From Streptomyces filamentosus (GTDB lineage: Bacteria > Actinomycetota > Actinomycetes > Streptomycetales > Streptomycetaceae), in assembly GCF_014654895.1 (NCBI RefSeq), contig NZ_BNBE01000001.1, positions 2,232,001 to 2,296,000 on the forward strand: 64,000 bases of DNA, read 5' to 3'. The translations under genes and the position numbers were made by a program. Under the pieces are notes generated by a model. The model saw only the letters and a list, made by a program, of their open reading frames with translations. It was not told where the DNA came from and ran no database searches. Position 1 is the first letter of the stretch. Every line of letters starts with the position of its first letter. Shown here in pieces: positions 16,231-22,901 of this stretch.

Positions 16231-16971
16231 ATGGAGGACTTGGCGACCGACCCGACCGTCCGCAGCGCACCGGAATCACTGCTGGTGGTGGCCGCGCACC
16301 CGGACGACATCGAGTTCTGCGTGAGCGGCACCGTCATGCAGTGGATCGAGCGCGGCACCCGCGTCACGTACTGCATCGTCACCGACGGCGGCGCCGGAGG
16401 TTACGACCCGCTGCTCCCCCGGCAGGCGATGGCGGACCTGCGCCGCGCCGAGCAGGTGCACTCGGCGAAGCTCAGCGGCGTGGCCGACGTCCGTTTCCTC
16501 GGCTACCCGGACGGCTTCGTCGAGCCGGGCGTGGAGCTCCGCCGCGACCTGTGCCGGGTCGTCCGCGAGGTCCGCCCGCAGCGGATGGTCGTCCCCTCCC
16601 CCGAGATCAACTGGGCGCGGGCGGCCGACCTCCACCCCGACCACCGGGCCGTCGGCGACGCCTGTCTGCGCGCCGTCTACCCCGAGGCCCGCAACCCCTT
16701 CGCCCATCCGTCGCTCCTCAAGGAGGAGGGCCTGGAGCCGTGGACCGTCCACGAGCTGTGGCTGATGACGGGCCCCACCCCGAACCAGTACGTCGACGTC
16801 ACCCGCGTCTTCGACCGCAAGGTCGAGGCCCTGCGCATCCACACCTCGCAGACCGCCCACTTCGACGACCTGGCGGGCCTCCTGCGCACCTGGCTCGCCG
16901 AGCACGCCGCGGCCGCCGGGCTGCCGCCGGGCCGCATGGCCGAGGCGTTCCAGATCGTCCGCATCGACTGA
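16231..16971 (+). CDS. PIG-L/LmbE-family zinc deacetylase (MshB/Mca-like)
   Basis: A 246-residue metal-dependent N-deacetylase or amidase. The first zinc motif AHPDD is at residues 22-26 and the second HPDH (LHPDHRAVGDACL) at about residue 135; these are the ligands used by MshB, Mca and GlcNAc-PI deacetylases. Family members remove acetyl from GlcNAc-type amides. It is divergent from the asnB-like operon that contains an MshA-like glycosyltransferase, so it may deacetylate that enzyme's product. ATG 16231 is preferred on domain position; an in-frame ATG at 16168 would add 21 residues of uncertain value. Confidence 0.87.
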   Translation: MEDLATDPTVRSAPESLLVVAAHPDDIEFCVSGTVMQWIERGTRVTYCIVTDGGAGGYDPLLPRQAMADLRRAEQVHSAKLSGVADVRFLGYPDGFVEPGVELRRDLCRVVREVRPQRMVVPSPEINWARAADLHPDHRAVGDACLRAVYPEARNPFAHPSLLKEEGLEPWTVHELWLMTGPTPNQYVDVTRVFDRKVEALRIHTSQTAHFDDLAGLLRTWLAEHAAAAGLPPGRMAEAFQIVRID

Positions 16972-16975
16972 CCGA

Positions 16976-17042
16976 CCCCCCGGCTCTGCCGCCCGCCCCT
17001 GCCGCCCGACCCCCCGGCCCTGCCGCCCGCCCCTGCCGCCCG
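16976..17042. repeat. Tandem ~34-bp C-rich repeat, two copies
   Basis: Two near-identical units of the type CCCCCGGCYCTGCCGCCCG plus CCCCTGCCGCCCG follow one another between the convergent PIG-L and FAD-oxidoreductase stops. No terminator stem was recognised there. Confidence 0.7.
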
Positions 17043-17050
17043 GCCGCCCC

Positions 17051-18760
17051 TCAGCCCGCCGCCGGGGCGGGGGGACGGACCCCGTGCCTCAGCAGGTCCG
17101 CCCACAACCGGGCCCGGCCGGTGCGGTCGAGGGCTTCGTGGGCGGCGAGCAGTCCGCCGGTGACCGCGCCGAGGAAACCGCCGGCCAGGACGTCCTGGCC
17201 GGAGAGGTACAGGCCCTCGAAGCCGGTGCGCGGACGGAGCCAGTCCGCGAGGCCGGGACCGCCGCCGCCGAAGGCGGCGACGTCCTTGGCCAGCCCGTAG
17301 AGGCTGCCGCCGGGCCAGCCGGCGAAGTGCTCGGCCGTCAGCGGAGTGCCCAGTTCGTGGTACGCCACCCGCCCCCGGGTGCGCGGCAGTTGGCGGTACA
17401 GCTCGTCGAGCAGCCGGTGCGTGAGCTCGGCCTTCAGCGCGAGGTAGGCCGGGTCCCGGTGGCGCCACCGCGAGCCCCGGAAGGGCGCGAACAGGTCCGG
17501 GTGGACGTAGGCGAGGACCTCGCCGGTCGACCGGCCGGGGTACCGCGTGCTCCAGGTCGGGTCCTTGGCGCAGGAGAAGGAGAGGAAGAGGCCGCTGGTG
17601 CTCCCGCCGCGGCCTTCGAAGAAGGCGTCGCAGTCGCCGTCAGTGACCATCAGGTTGTGCCGGGGCAGCTCCAGTTCCTCCGGATCGCCGTCGAGGCCGA
17701 GGAAGAGCAGCACGAAGGGGAACCCGTCGCGCATGCCCGCCAGACGGCCCCCGTCGGCCGGTGACGGGCGGTCGCCGTGGGCCGGTGAGGGAAGGTCCCC
17801 TTCTGCCGGTGAGGGAAGGTTCCCTTCTGCCGGTGACGGGCGGCGGAGCAGGGTGCGGTACGTGTGGCGGGCGCCCGCCGCGCTGACCACCACGGGGGCG
17901 CGCACCCGGGTGCCGTCCTCCAGCAGCACGCCCGTCGCCCGCGCGCCGTCCAGTTCGATCCGGGCGACCGGCGTCCGGACGAAGACCTCGCCGCCGGCGC
18001 CGCGGACCGGTCCGGCCATCGCGCGGGCGATGGCGGCGCTGCCGCCCACCGGATACCAGGCACCGGTCCTGAAGTGCTCGAAGAGCACCGCCAGGAGGAA
18101 GAACGGCAGGCGGGCGGTGGAGTCGGCCAGCAGCAGCGCGCTCTGCGTGAGGACCGCCTGCCGCAGCCGCTCGTCGCGCACCAGCCCCTCCACCACCTCC
18201 CGGGCCGGCCGCAGGGCCTCGGGCGGAACGGCCGCCGTCTTCAGGAGGCGGGCCAGCCGCCGCGCCACCGGGCCCGTCAGACGGCCGAGCGCGAGCGCGG
18301 GCAGCACCGCCCGGCACCGCTCGAACAGCCGGAACAGCGCCTCGATGCCCGCCCGTTCGGCGGGGAAGCGGGCGATCAGACCGGCGCGGTGGGCGTCGAA
18401 GCCGAGGGGCGCCCGGTACGTCTCGCCCGCCAGCCGGTACTCGTCGTACGGGTCCCCCAGCGGCGCCCAGCGCAGCGCGCCGCCGGTCAGGTAGTCCGAC
18501 AGCACCCGGACCGGCTCGCCCCGCCCGAGCTGGCCGACGTAGTGGATGCCGACGTCCCACTCCCAGCCGCGCCGCCGGTAGGCGTGGGTGTAACCGCCCG
18601 CGGTGTAGTGCCTCTCGAAGACCGCCACCCTCCGCCCCTGCCGGGCCAGGCAGACCGCCGTCGTCAGCCCGCCGGCCCCGGACCCGACCACCACCGCGTC
18701 GTACGCGTCCGCCACCTCGCCCGGCGCGGGCGCCCGTCCCACCAGCACCCCGCGGCTCAC
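17051..18760 (-). CDS. RetSat/CrtI-family FAD-dependent oxidoreductase
   Basis: A 569-residue flavoprotein. The N-terminal dinucleotide-binding motif VVVGSGAGGLTTAVCLARQG is followed by FERHYTAGGYTHAYRRRGWEWDVGIHYVG, wording close to all-trans-retinol saturase and carotenoid isomerase/desaturase relatives. A C-terminal FAD contact (LYLSGQDVLAGGFLGAVTGG) is present. Substrates are likely polyene or isoprenoid double bonds, but no carotenoid gene is nearby. Residues about 303-334 are an in-frame insertion of four 8-residue repeats PSPAxGxx, encoded by a 24-bp tandem repeat. GTG 18760 is chosen because it lies just before the Rossmann fold and follows GGAAGGGGGCGGAG; longer forms add low-complexity sequence. 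Confidence 0.83.
   Translation of the reverse strand: MSRGVLVGRAPAPGEVADAYDAVVVGSGAGGLTTAVCLARQGRRVAVFERHYTAGGYTHAYRRRGWEWDVGIHYVGQLGRGEPVRVLSDYLTGGALRWAPLGDPYDEYRLAGETYRAPLGFDAHRAGLIARFPAERAGIEALFRLFERCRAVLPALALGRLTGPVARRLARLLKTAAVPPEALRPAREVVEGLVRDERLRQAVLTQSALLLADSTARLPFFLLAVLFEHFRTGAWYPVGGSAAIARAMAGPVRGAGGEVFVRTPVARIELDGARATGVLLEDGTRVRAPVVVSAAGARHTYRTLLRRPSPAEGNLPSPAEGDLPSPAHGDRPSPADGGRLAGMRDGFPFVLLFLGLDGDPEELELPRHNLMVTDGDCDAFFEGRGGSTSGLFLSFSCAKDPTWSTRYPGRSTGEVLAYVHPDLFAPFRGSRWRHRDPAYLALKAELTHRLLDELYRQLPRTRGRVAYHELGTPLTAEHFAGWPGGSLYGLAKDVAAFGGGGPGLADWLRPRTGFEGLYLSGQDVLAGGFLGAVTGGLLAAHEALDRTGRARLWADLLRHGVRPPAPAAG
17757..17850. repeat. 24-bp tandem repeat inside the FAD oxidoreductase gene
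   Basis: About four units of GCCGGTGAGGGAAGGT plus eight further bases; each encodes PSPA(E/H/D)G and two variable residues. The unit length is a multiple of three, so copy-number change would keep the frame. Confidence 0.85.
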
Positions 18761-19116
18761 CTCCGCCCCCTTCCGCGGGGGGCTCCGGCGGCGGGGGCGG
18801 GAACGAGGCGCTCGGGCATGGAGGGCTCCCTGCGGCGGCGGAGGGGTGAGGGGTGCACGTGGTGCAACGTCCCGGCGGGAGCAAGGTTGCGGGCGCGCCA
18901 CCGACGTCACCTGGACGGAGAGGAGACCGGCCCGGCACCCGCGCGGGACCGTCCCCCGGCCCCCGGTGCCGGCCGGAGGGTCCGGCGGCACGGCCACGAC
19001 GGCGGCGCCGAACGAGTGGACTCACGTCCCGCCCGCCGGCGGGCGGGGCGTCGGCACGGCCGGAGGTGCTGATCTGGCGGCGTCCGCACCTCCCCCGTCC
19101 CCGAGAAGGCCCCTCC
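18761..19116. other. 356-bp divergent intergenic region without a gene
   Basis: Lies between the divergent FAD oxidoreductase and serine hydrolase genes. It contains the inverted repeat TGCAC-GTG-GTGCA at about 18852-18864 and otherwise C/G-rich low-complexity sequence. Reading frames that cross it are extensions of the flanking genes in unlikely codon usage. It must hold both promoters, but no consensus -35/-10 pair stood out. Confidence 0.5.
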
Positions 19117-20376
19117 ATGCTCCCGCGCCGCACCCCCCACCCCGTTCCTTGCCACACCCCCCGCCCCGCCCCTCGCCGCGGACTCCTCGCGACCGCCCTG
19201 CTCGCCGCGGCCGCCGTCCTCTCCCCGGCGGCCCTCCCGGCGACCGCCGCACCCGTCCCCGCGCCCGTCCCCGCCCCCGTACGGCACTCCGGCGACTGCC
19301 CGGAGGACGGCGGCGGCCTCGGGCCCGCCCTCACCCGGCGCCTCGACGCCACGGTCGAGAAGGTGCGGCGGGCGGCCGGGATCCCGGGCATCGTCGTCGG
19401 CGTGTGGCTGCCGGGGAAGGGCTGTTACGTGCGCGCCACCGGCGTCGCGGACGAGCGGACGGGCGCGCCGATGTCCGCCGACACCTACGTCCGGATCGGC
19501 AGCGAGACGAAGACCTTCACCGTCACCGCCCTCCTCCAGCTCGTCGACGAGGGCAGGGTCGGACTGGACGACCCGATCGACGACTACGTGCGGGGCGTGC
19601 CGAACGGGCACGCCGTCACCCTGCGGCAGCTCGCCGGGATGCGCAGCGGCCTCTTCCCGTACACCTCCGACCCCGCCTTCGTCAGCGACCTGCTGAACGC
19701 GCCGGAGCGGCCCTTCGAGCCGTGGGAGGCGCTGTCGTACGGCTACCGGCACGCGAACACCTCCGCACCGGGCACGGCGTTCCAGTACTCCAACTCCAAC
19801 CTGGTGCTGCTGGGCATGGTGGTGGAGAAGGTCACCGGCCGGCCGCTCGCCGAAGTCCTCCACGACCGCGTGATCCGCCCCGCGGGCCTGCGGCACTCCT
19901 TCCTCGCGGAGGACGCCCGCTTCCCCGAGCCGCACGCCCGCGGCTACACCGACCAGACCCCGACCGGCGCCGTCGCCGACGCCACCGACTGGAACCCGAG
20001 CTGGGCGTGGGCGGCCGGCGCGATGGTCTCGAACCTGCACGACCTGCGCCGCTGGGCGCCCGTCGTCGCCACCGGGAAGCTGCTCGGTCCGGCGACGCAG
20101 GCCCAGCGCATGAAGACCCTCCCCACGGGCTTCCCCGGCACCACGTACGGGCTCGGCATCCTGAAGACCGGCGGCTGGATCGGCCACAACGGCTCGATCC
20201 CCGGGTACGAGACGGTCACCGTGTACCTCCCGTCGAAGCGGGCCACCCTGGTCCTGATGCTCAACACCGACTCCCTGAGCGGCGGCCAGGAGCCCTCCAC
20301 CCTCGTCGCCCGCGCGGTCACCGAGGTCATCACCCCGCAGAACGTGTACGCGGGCTCCGTCACCCCTCGCGGCTGA
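19117..20376 (+). CDS. Secreted serine hydrolase, class C beta-lactamase/D,D-peptidase family
   Basis: A 419-residue exported protein. A signal peptide covers about residues 1-46 (RRGLLATALLAAAAVLSPAALPATAAP). The serine-transferase triad of this fold is complete: SxxK in RIGSETKTFT, the YxN element in FQYSNSN, and HxG in WIGHNGSIPGY. The family includes D-alanyl-D-alanine carboxypeptidases, esterases and class C beta-lactamases; HNG in place of KTG favours a D,D-peptidase or esterase. ATG 19117 follows GAGAAGG by 7 bp and is followed at once by the signal peptide; a frame opening at 18853 would bury it. Confidence 0.87.
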   Translation: MLPRRTPHPVPCHTPRPAPRRGLLATALLAAAAVLSPAALPATAAPVPAPVPAPVRHSGDCPEDGGGLGPALTRRLDATVEKVRRAAGIPGIVVGVWLPGKGCYVRATGVADERTGAPMSADTYVRIGSETKTFTVTALLQLVDEGRVGLDDPIDDYVRGVPNGHAVTLRQLAGMRSGLFPYTSDPAFVSDLLNAPERPFEPWEALSYGYRHANTSAPGTAFQYSNSNLVLLGMVVEKVTGRPLAEVLHDRVIRPAGLRHSFLAEDARFPEPHARGYTDQTPTGAVADATDWNPSWAWAAGAMVSNLHDLRRWAPVVATGKLLGPATQAQRMKTLPTGFPGTTYGLGILKTGGWIGHNGSIPGYETVTVYLPSKRATLVLMLNTDSLSGGQEPSTLVARAVTEVITPQNVYAGSVTPRG

Positions 20377-20418
20377 GGGAACCGGTTCCTCCGCCGCCCC
20401 GGCGGGTACGGGCCCCGC

Positions 20419-20583
20419 ATGTCGAAGAGTTGGGGCTGGTGGCTGCTCGCGGGCTTCGCCGTGTGGACGTTCTTCGCGCTGCAATGGGCCGACGTCGGGT
20501 GCGACTATCCGGAGGCGTACATGGCGGTCGTCCGCTTCGGCACGCCGGAGGGACTGGAATTCATTCCGGCCTGCGCCGGATAG
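20419..20583 (+). CDS. 54-residue single-pass membrane protein, unknown function
   Basis: A short frame with typical GC-rich third positions and one hydrophobic helix (WWLLAGFAVWTFFALQWA, about residues 7-24), followed by a hydrophilic tail with two cysteines (VGCDYPEAY and IPACAG). It starts 42 bp after the serine hydrolase stop, on the same strand, and ends 23 bp before the next small gene. The ribosome site is weak. Not recognised as any family. Confidence 0.5.
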   Translation: MSKSWGWWLLAGFAVWTFFALQWADVGCDYPEAYMAVVRFGTPEGLEFIPACAG

Positions 20584-20606
20584 CCGTCCGTGCCTACGAT
20601 CGGTCC

Positions 20607-20903
20607 ATGGATCGCCCCATGAGCACCCACGGCTCCCGCTGGTCCCTCTGCTCCCGCGACTCTTTCCTGTCGATCGGGTCGGTCGGCTCGACGCTGTCGA
20701 TCGGCTCGGTCGGCTCCTTCCTGTCGGTCGGTTCGGTCGGCTCCGCCGCCTCCGTCCTCTCCGTGGGCTCCTGGGCCAGCCTCGGCTCCCTGCTCTCCGC
20801 GGAGTCCCGCTGGTCCGTCCTCTCCTGGCGCTCCCGCTGCGGCGCGCTGGCGGCCGGGGCGCTCCTCGCCACGGCGGCGGTCGCCCTGGCCCGCCGGGAC
20901 TGA
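20607..20903 (+). CDS. Small Ser/Gly-repeat protein with C-terminal membrane anchor
   Basis: A 98-residue protein. After about 18 residues come repeats of the type (F/T)LSIGSVGS, (F)LSVGSVGS, SVLSVGSWASLGSLLS, with a period close to nine residues, ending in SRWSVLSWRSRCG. A hydrophobic helix GALAAGALLATAAVAL at the C-terminus and a final RRD suggest a tail anchor. The regular S-I-G-S spacing resembles small solenoid (beta-helix-like) repeats. Similar short proteins occur in other streptomycetes as far as I recall, with unknown function. The complementary strand also has an open frame, rejected because it lacks a sensible start context and reads as E/P/T repeats. Confidence 0.6.
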   Translation: MDRPMSTHGSRWSLCSRDSFLSIGSVGSTLSIGSVGSFLSVGSVGSAASVLSVGSWASLGSLLSAESRWSVLSWRSRCGALAAGALLATAAVALARRD

Positions 20904-20923
20904 GCCCCCGGCCCGGGGGTCCC

Positions 20924-21727
20924 TCAGACCGTCTCGGCGACGCCCGGGGCGAGGAAGCGCAGACGGGGGGCCGGGGCCTTCGCGAACGCCGCCTCGATGC
21001 GGGCGCGGGGTTCGGTGAAGTGGTCCCAGCCCTCGTAGTGGAGGGGGATCACGGTGCGGGCGCCGAGGGTGCGGGCCAGCGCGGCGCCGTCCTCCGCGTT
21101 CATCGAGAAGGCGCGGTCCCCGGTGGAGGGGAAGTGGGCGTCGCCGAGGTGCAGGAAGGCGGTGTCGACGGCGAAGCGGCCGGCGACGGCGTCCAGGGCG
21201 TCGTGGAGGACGGTGTCGCCGGAGATGTAGAGGGTGCGGTCCCCGTGGGCGAGGACGAAGCCGGTGACCGGGCCCGTGACCGCCTCCGTGCCCTCGGGGC
21301 CGTGACGGGCGGGGACGGCCGTGACGGTGAGCGGGCCGCCGGCGGGGGCGGGGAGGGTGCGGGTCTCCCAGGGGGCGAGGCCCTCGGCCCGGCCGCCGAG
21401 CCGGGCGGCAGCCTCGGGGGTGGTGAGGACGAGGGGCGCCCCGGCCAGGACCTCGCGGCCGGAGACGTCGAGGTTGTCGGCGTGCTGGTCGTGGGAGAGG
21501 AGCACCAGGTCGAGGGGCGGCAGGTCGGCCGGGGCGAGGGCCGGGTCCTGCGTACGGCGGAGGGGGCGGTCGCCCGGGTACTCGGCGGGGGCCGGGTCGA
21601 AGGCCGGGTCCGTGAGGACGGCGAGGCCGCCGACGCGGAGGAGGAGGGTGGCCGTGCCGATGTGGGTGGCGGTCACGGCACCGCCGTGAGCCGGGACGGT
21701 GGTGGCGGTGGCGTCGGTGGCGGTCAC
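20924..21727 (-). CDS. MBL-fold metal-dependent hydrolase (UlaG/RomA-like)
   Basis: A 267-residue metallo-beta-lactamase-fold hydrolase. The N-terminus has the HIGTATLLLRVGGLAVLTDPAFD strand order of this subgroup, then the metal motif SHDQHADNLD (an HxHxD variant ending in N rather than H), a GDTV aspartate loop (YISGDTVLHDAL) and the final histidine in PLHYEGWDHF. This subgroup includes UlaG-type lactonases and uncharacterised hydrolases; the substrate is unknown. It is divergent from a TetR regulator, and its promoter carries the regulator's probable operators, so its expression is probably induced by the TetR ligand. The GTG start has a GGGGGGA ribosome site. Confidence 0.85.
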   Translation of the reverse strand: MTATDATATTVPAHGGAVTATHIGTATLLLRVGGLAVLTDPAFDPAPAEYPGDRPLRRTQDPALAPADLPPLDLVLLSHDQHADNLDVSGREVLAGAPLVLTTPEAAARLGGRAEGLAPWETRTLPAPAGGPLTVTAVPARHGPEGTEAVTGPVTGFVLAHGDRTLYISGDTVLHDALDAVAGRFAVDTAFLHLGDAHFPSTGDRAFSMNAEDGAALARTLGARTVIPLHYEGWDHFTEPRARIEAAFAKAPAPRLRFLAPGVAETV

Positions 21728-21802
21728 GGAGTTCCCCCCTCGGGATGGCCCGCTCGGAGGAGCGGGCCGGCCGGTGCGGGCCGGTGCGGCCCGGCGAGAA
21801 TG

Positions 21803-21873
21803 AAACTAGACCGAACGGTTCAGTTTTGCAACCGATCGGTTCAGTTCACAGACCGTACGGTTCAGTCTTGACA
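21803..21873. promoter_or_regulatory. Triple TetR operator array with divergent promoters
   Basis: Three 10-bp palindromes ACCGAACGGT (21810-21819), ACCGATCGGT (21831-21840) and ACCGTACGGT (21852-21861) start exactly 21 bp apart and are each followed by TCAG. On the minus strand, TTGCAA (21826-21831) and TAGTTT (21803-21808), 17 bp apart, form a promoter for the MBL gene, with the first operator in the spacer. On the plus strand, TTGACA (21868-21873) and TAAACT (21893-21898), 19 bp apart, form the tetR promoter just after the third operator. Confidence 0.85.
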
Positions 21874-21936
21874 GCGGAAGCCGCCCCCTCCCTAAACTGG
21901 AAGCGCCCCCTCCCCCACCTCCGAGGACGTACCGCC

Positions 21937-22623
21937 ATGGCCGCCGAACCCGCCGGGAGCAGCAAGGACGTCCTCGACGCGGACGGGATCCCGGTGCTCC
22001 CGGACCCGGCCGACGCGGCCTCGCGCAAGCGGCGGGCGATCATCGACGCGGCGCTGGCGGAGTTCCTCGCGGAGGGGTACTCGGCGGCCTCGATGGAGGC
22101 GATCACGTCCCGCTCCGGGGTGTCGAAGGCGACGGTCTACAAGCACTTCGGCAGCAAGGAGCGGCTGTTCCTGGCGGTCGTCGGGGGCGTGCTGCCGACG
22201 ACGTACGCGGAACTGGAGCCGGTGAACTCCGGGCTCGCCGGCGCCCCCGACCTGCGGACCGCGCTGGTGCGGCTGACGACGGCGTGGGCGCGGATCCTAC
22301 TGCGGCCGGACATCATGTCGCTGCGGCGGCTGGTGATCGGCGAGATCGACCGCTTCCCGCAGCTCGGCCGGCTCTGGTACCGGCTCGGCCGCGACATGAA
22401 CGACGGGCCGCTCGTCGCGGCCTTCACCGAGCTGCACGCGCGCGGCGTGCTCGACGTGCCGGACCCTGACCTGGCGGTCCGCCAGCTCGTGGGGGCGACG
22501 GTCGGGGTGCCGCAGCTCGCGTGCACCTTCTCCCCGGAGGCGGCCTTCGACGACGCCGAACTGGAGCGCGTGATGGCCTCCGGCGTGGACCTGTTCCTCG
22601 CGAGGTACGCCACCGGCGCCTGA
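21937..22623 (+). CDS. TetR-family transcriptional regulator
   Basis: A 228-residue repressor. The N-terminal HTH is clear (RAIIDAALAEFLAEGYSAASMEAITSRSGVSKATVYKHFGSKERLFLAVV, residues about 32-80), with a TetR_C ligand domain after it (LWYRLGRDMNDGPLVAAF). ATG 21937 is preferred because the promoter (21868-21898) lies just upstream; an in-frame start at 21745 would place the operators inside the gene. It probably represses itself and the divergent MBL hydrolase through the three operators. The inducer is unknown. Confidence 0.88.
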   Translation: MAAEPAGSSKDVLDADGIPVLPDPADAASRKRRAIIDAALAEFLAEGYSAASMEAITSRSGVSKATVYKHFGSKERLFLAVVGGVLPTTYAELEPVNSGLAGAPDLRTALVRLTTAWARILLRPDIMSLRRLVIGEIDRFPQLGRLWYRLGRDMNDGPLVAAFTELHARGVLDVPDPDLAVRQLVGATVGVPQLACTFSPEAAFDDAELERVMASGVDLFLARYATGA

Positions 22624-22624
22624 G

Positions 22625-22720
22625 CCTCCGAGCCCGAGCCGGAGCCCCCAGCCGGAGCCGGAGCCCCCCAAGCCGGACCCCCCGAGCCCGAGCCGGAGCT
22701 CCCCGAGCGCGGGCCGGCAC
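22625..22720. repeat. Degenerate GAGCCGGAGCCCC repeats after tetR
   Basis: At least five imperfect copies of (C)GAGCC(C)GAGCCGGAGC units follow the tetR stop directly. They are noncoding as far as can be seen and precede the terminator at 22762-22797. Confidence 0.6.
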
Positions 22721-22761
22721 CTCCGCGCTCACGCCTCCGGCGCTCCCCCGAGCCCCCATCC

Positions 22762-22797
22762 GGAACCCCCGGCGGACCCCCTTCCGCCGGGGGTTCC
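22762..22797 (+). terminator. Strong intrinsic terminator after tetR
   Basis: A perfect 14-bp stem, GGAACCCCCGGCGG (22762-22775) with 22784-22797, loop ACCCCCTT. It isolates the conservon from the tetR transcript. Confidence 0.85.
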
Positions 22798-22901
22798 GTC
22801 TGATCGCACATCAATTGACGTGCAGGAATGGGGCATTCCGCCTACCTCGCGATCGGTTGTGATCGGAAGGTGACTAATATGCACGCGTCGATGCACATGC
22901 G

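Noticed and set aside
18853..19116. Upstream extension of the serine hydrolase by 88 residues.
   Set aside because: It would bury the signal peptide and has poor codon character; ATG 19117 has a good ribosome site.
20594..20872. Minus-strand E/P/T-repeat protein opposite the Ser/Gly repeat protein.
   Set aside because: No ribosome site and no membrane or signal segment; the plus frame has a plausible C-terminal anchor and sits in line with its neighbours.
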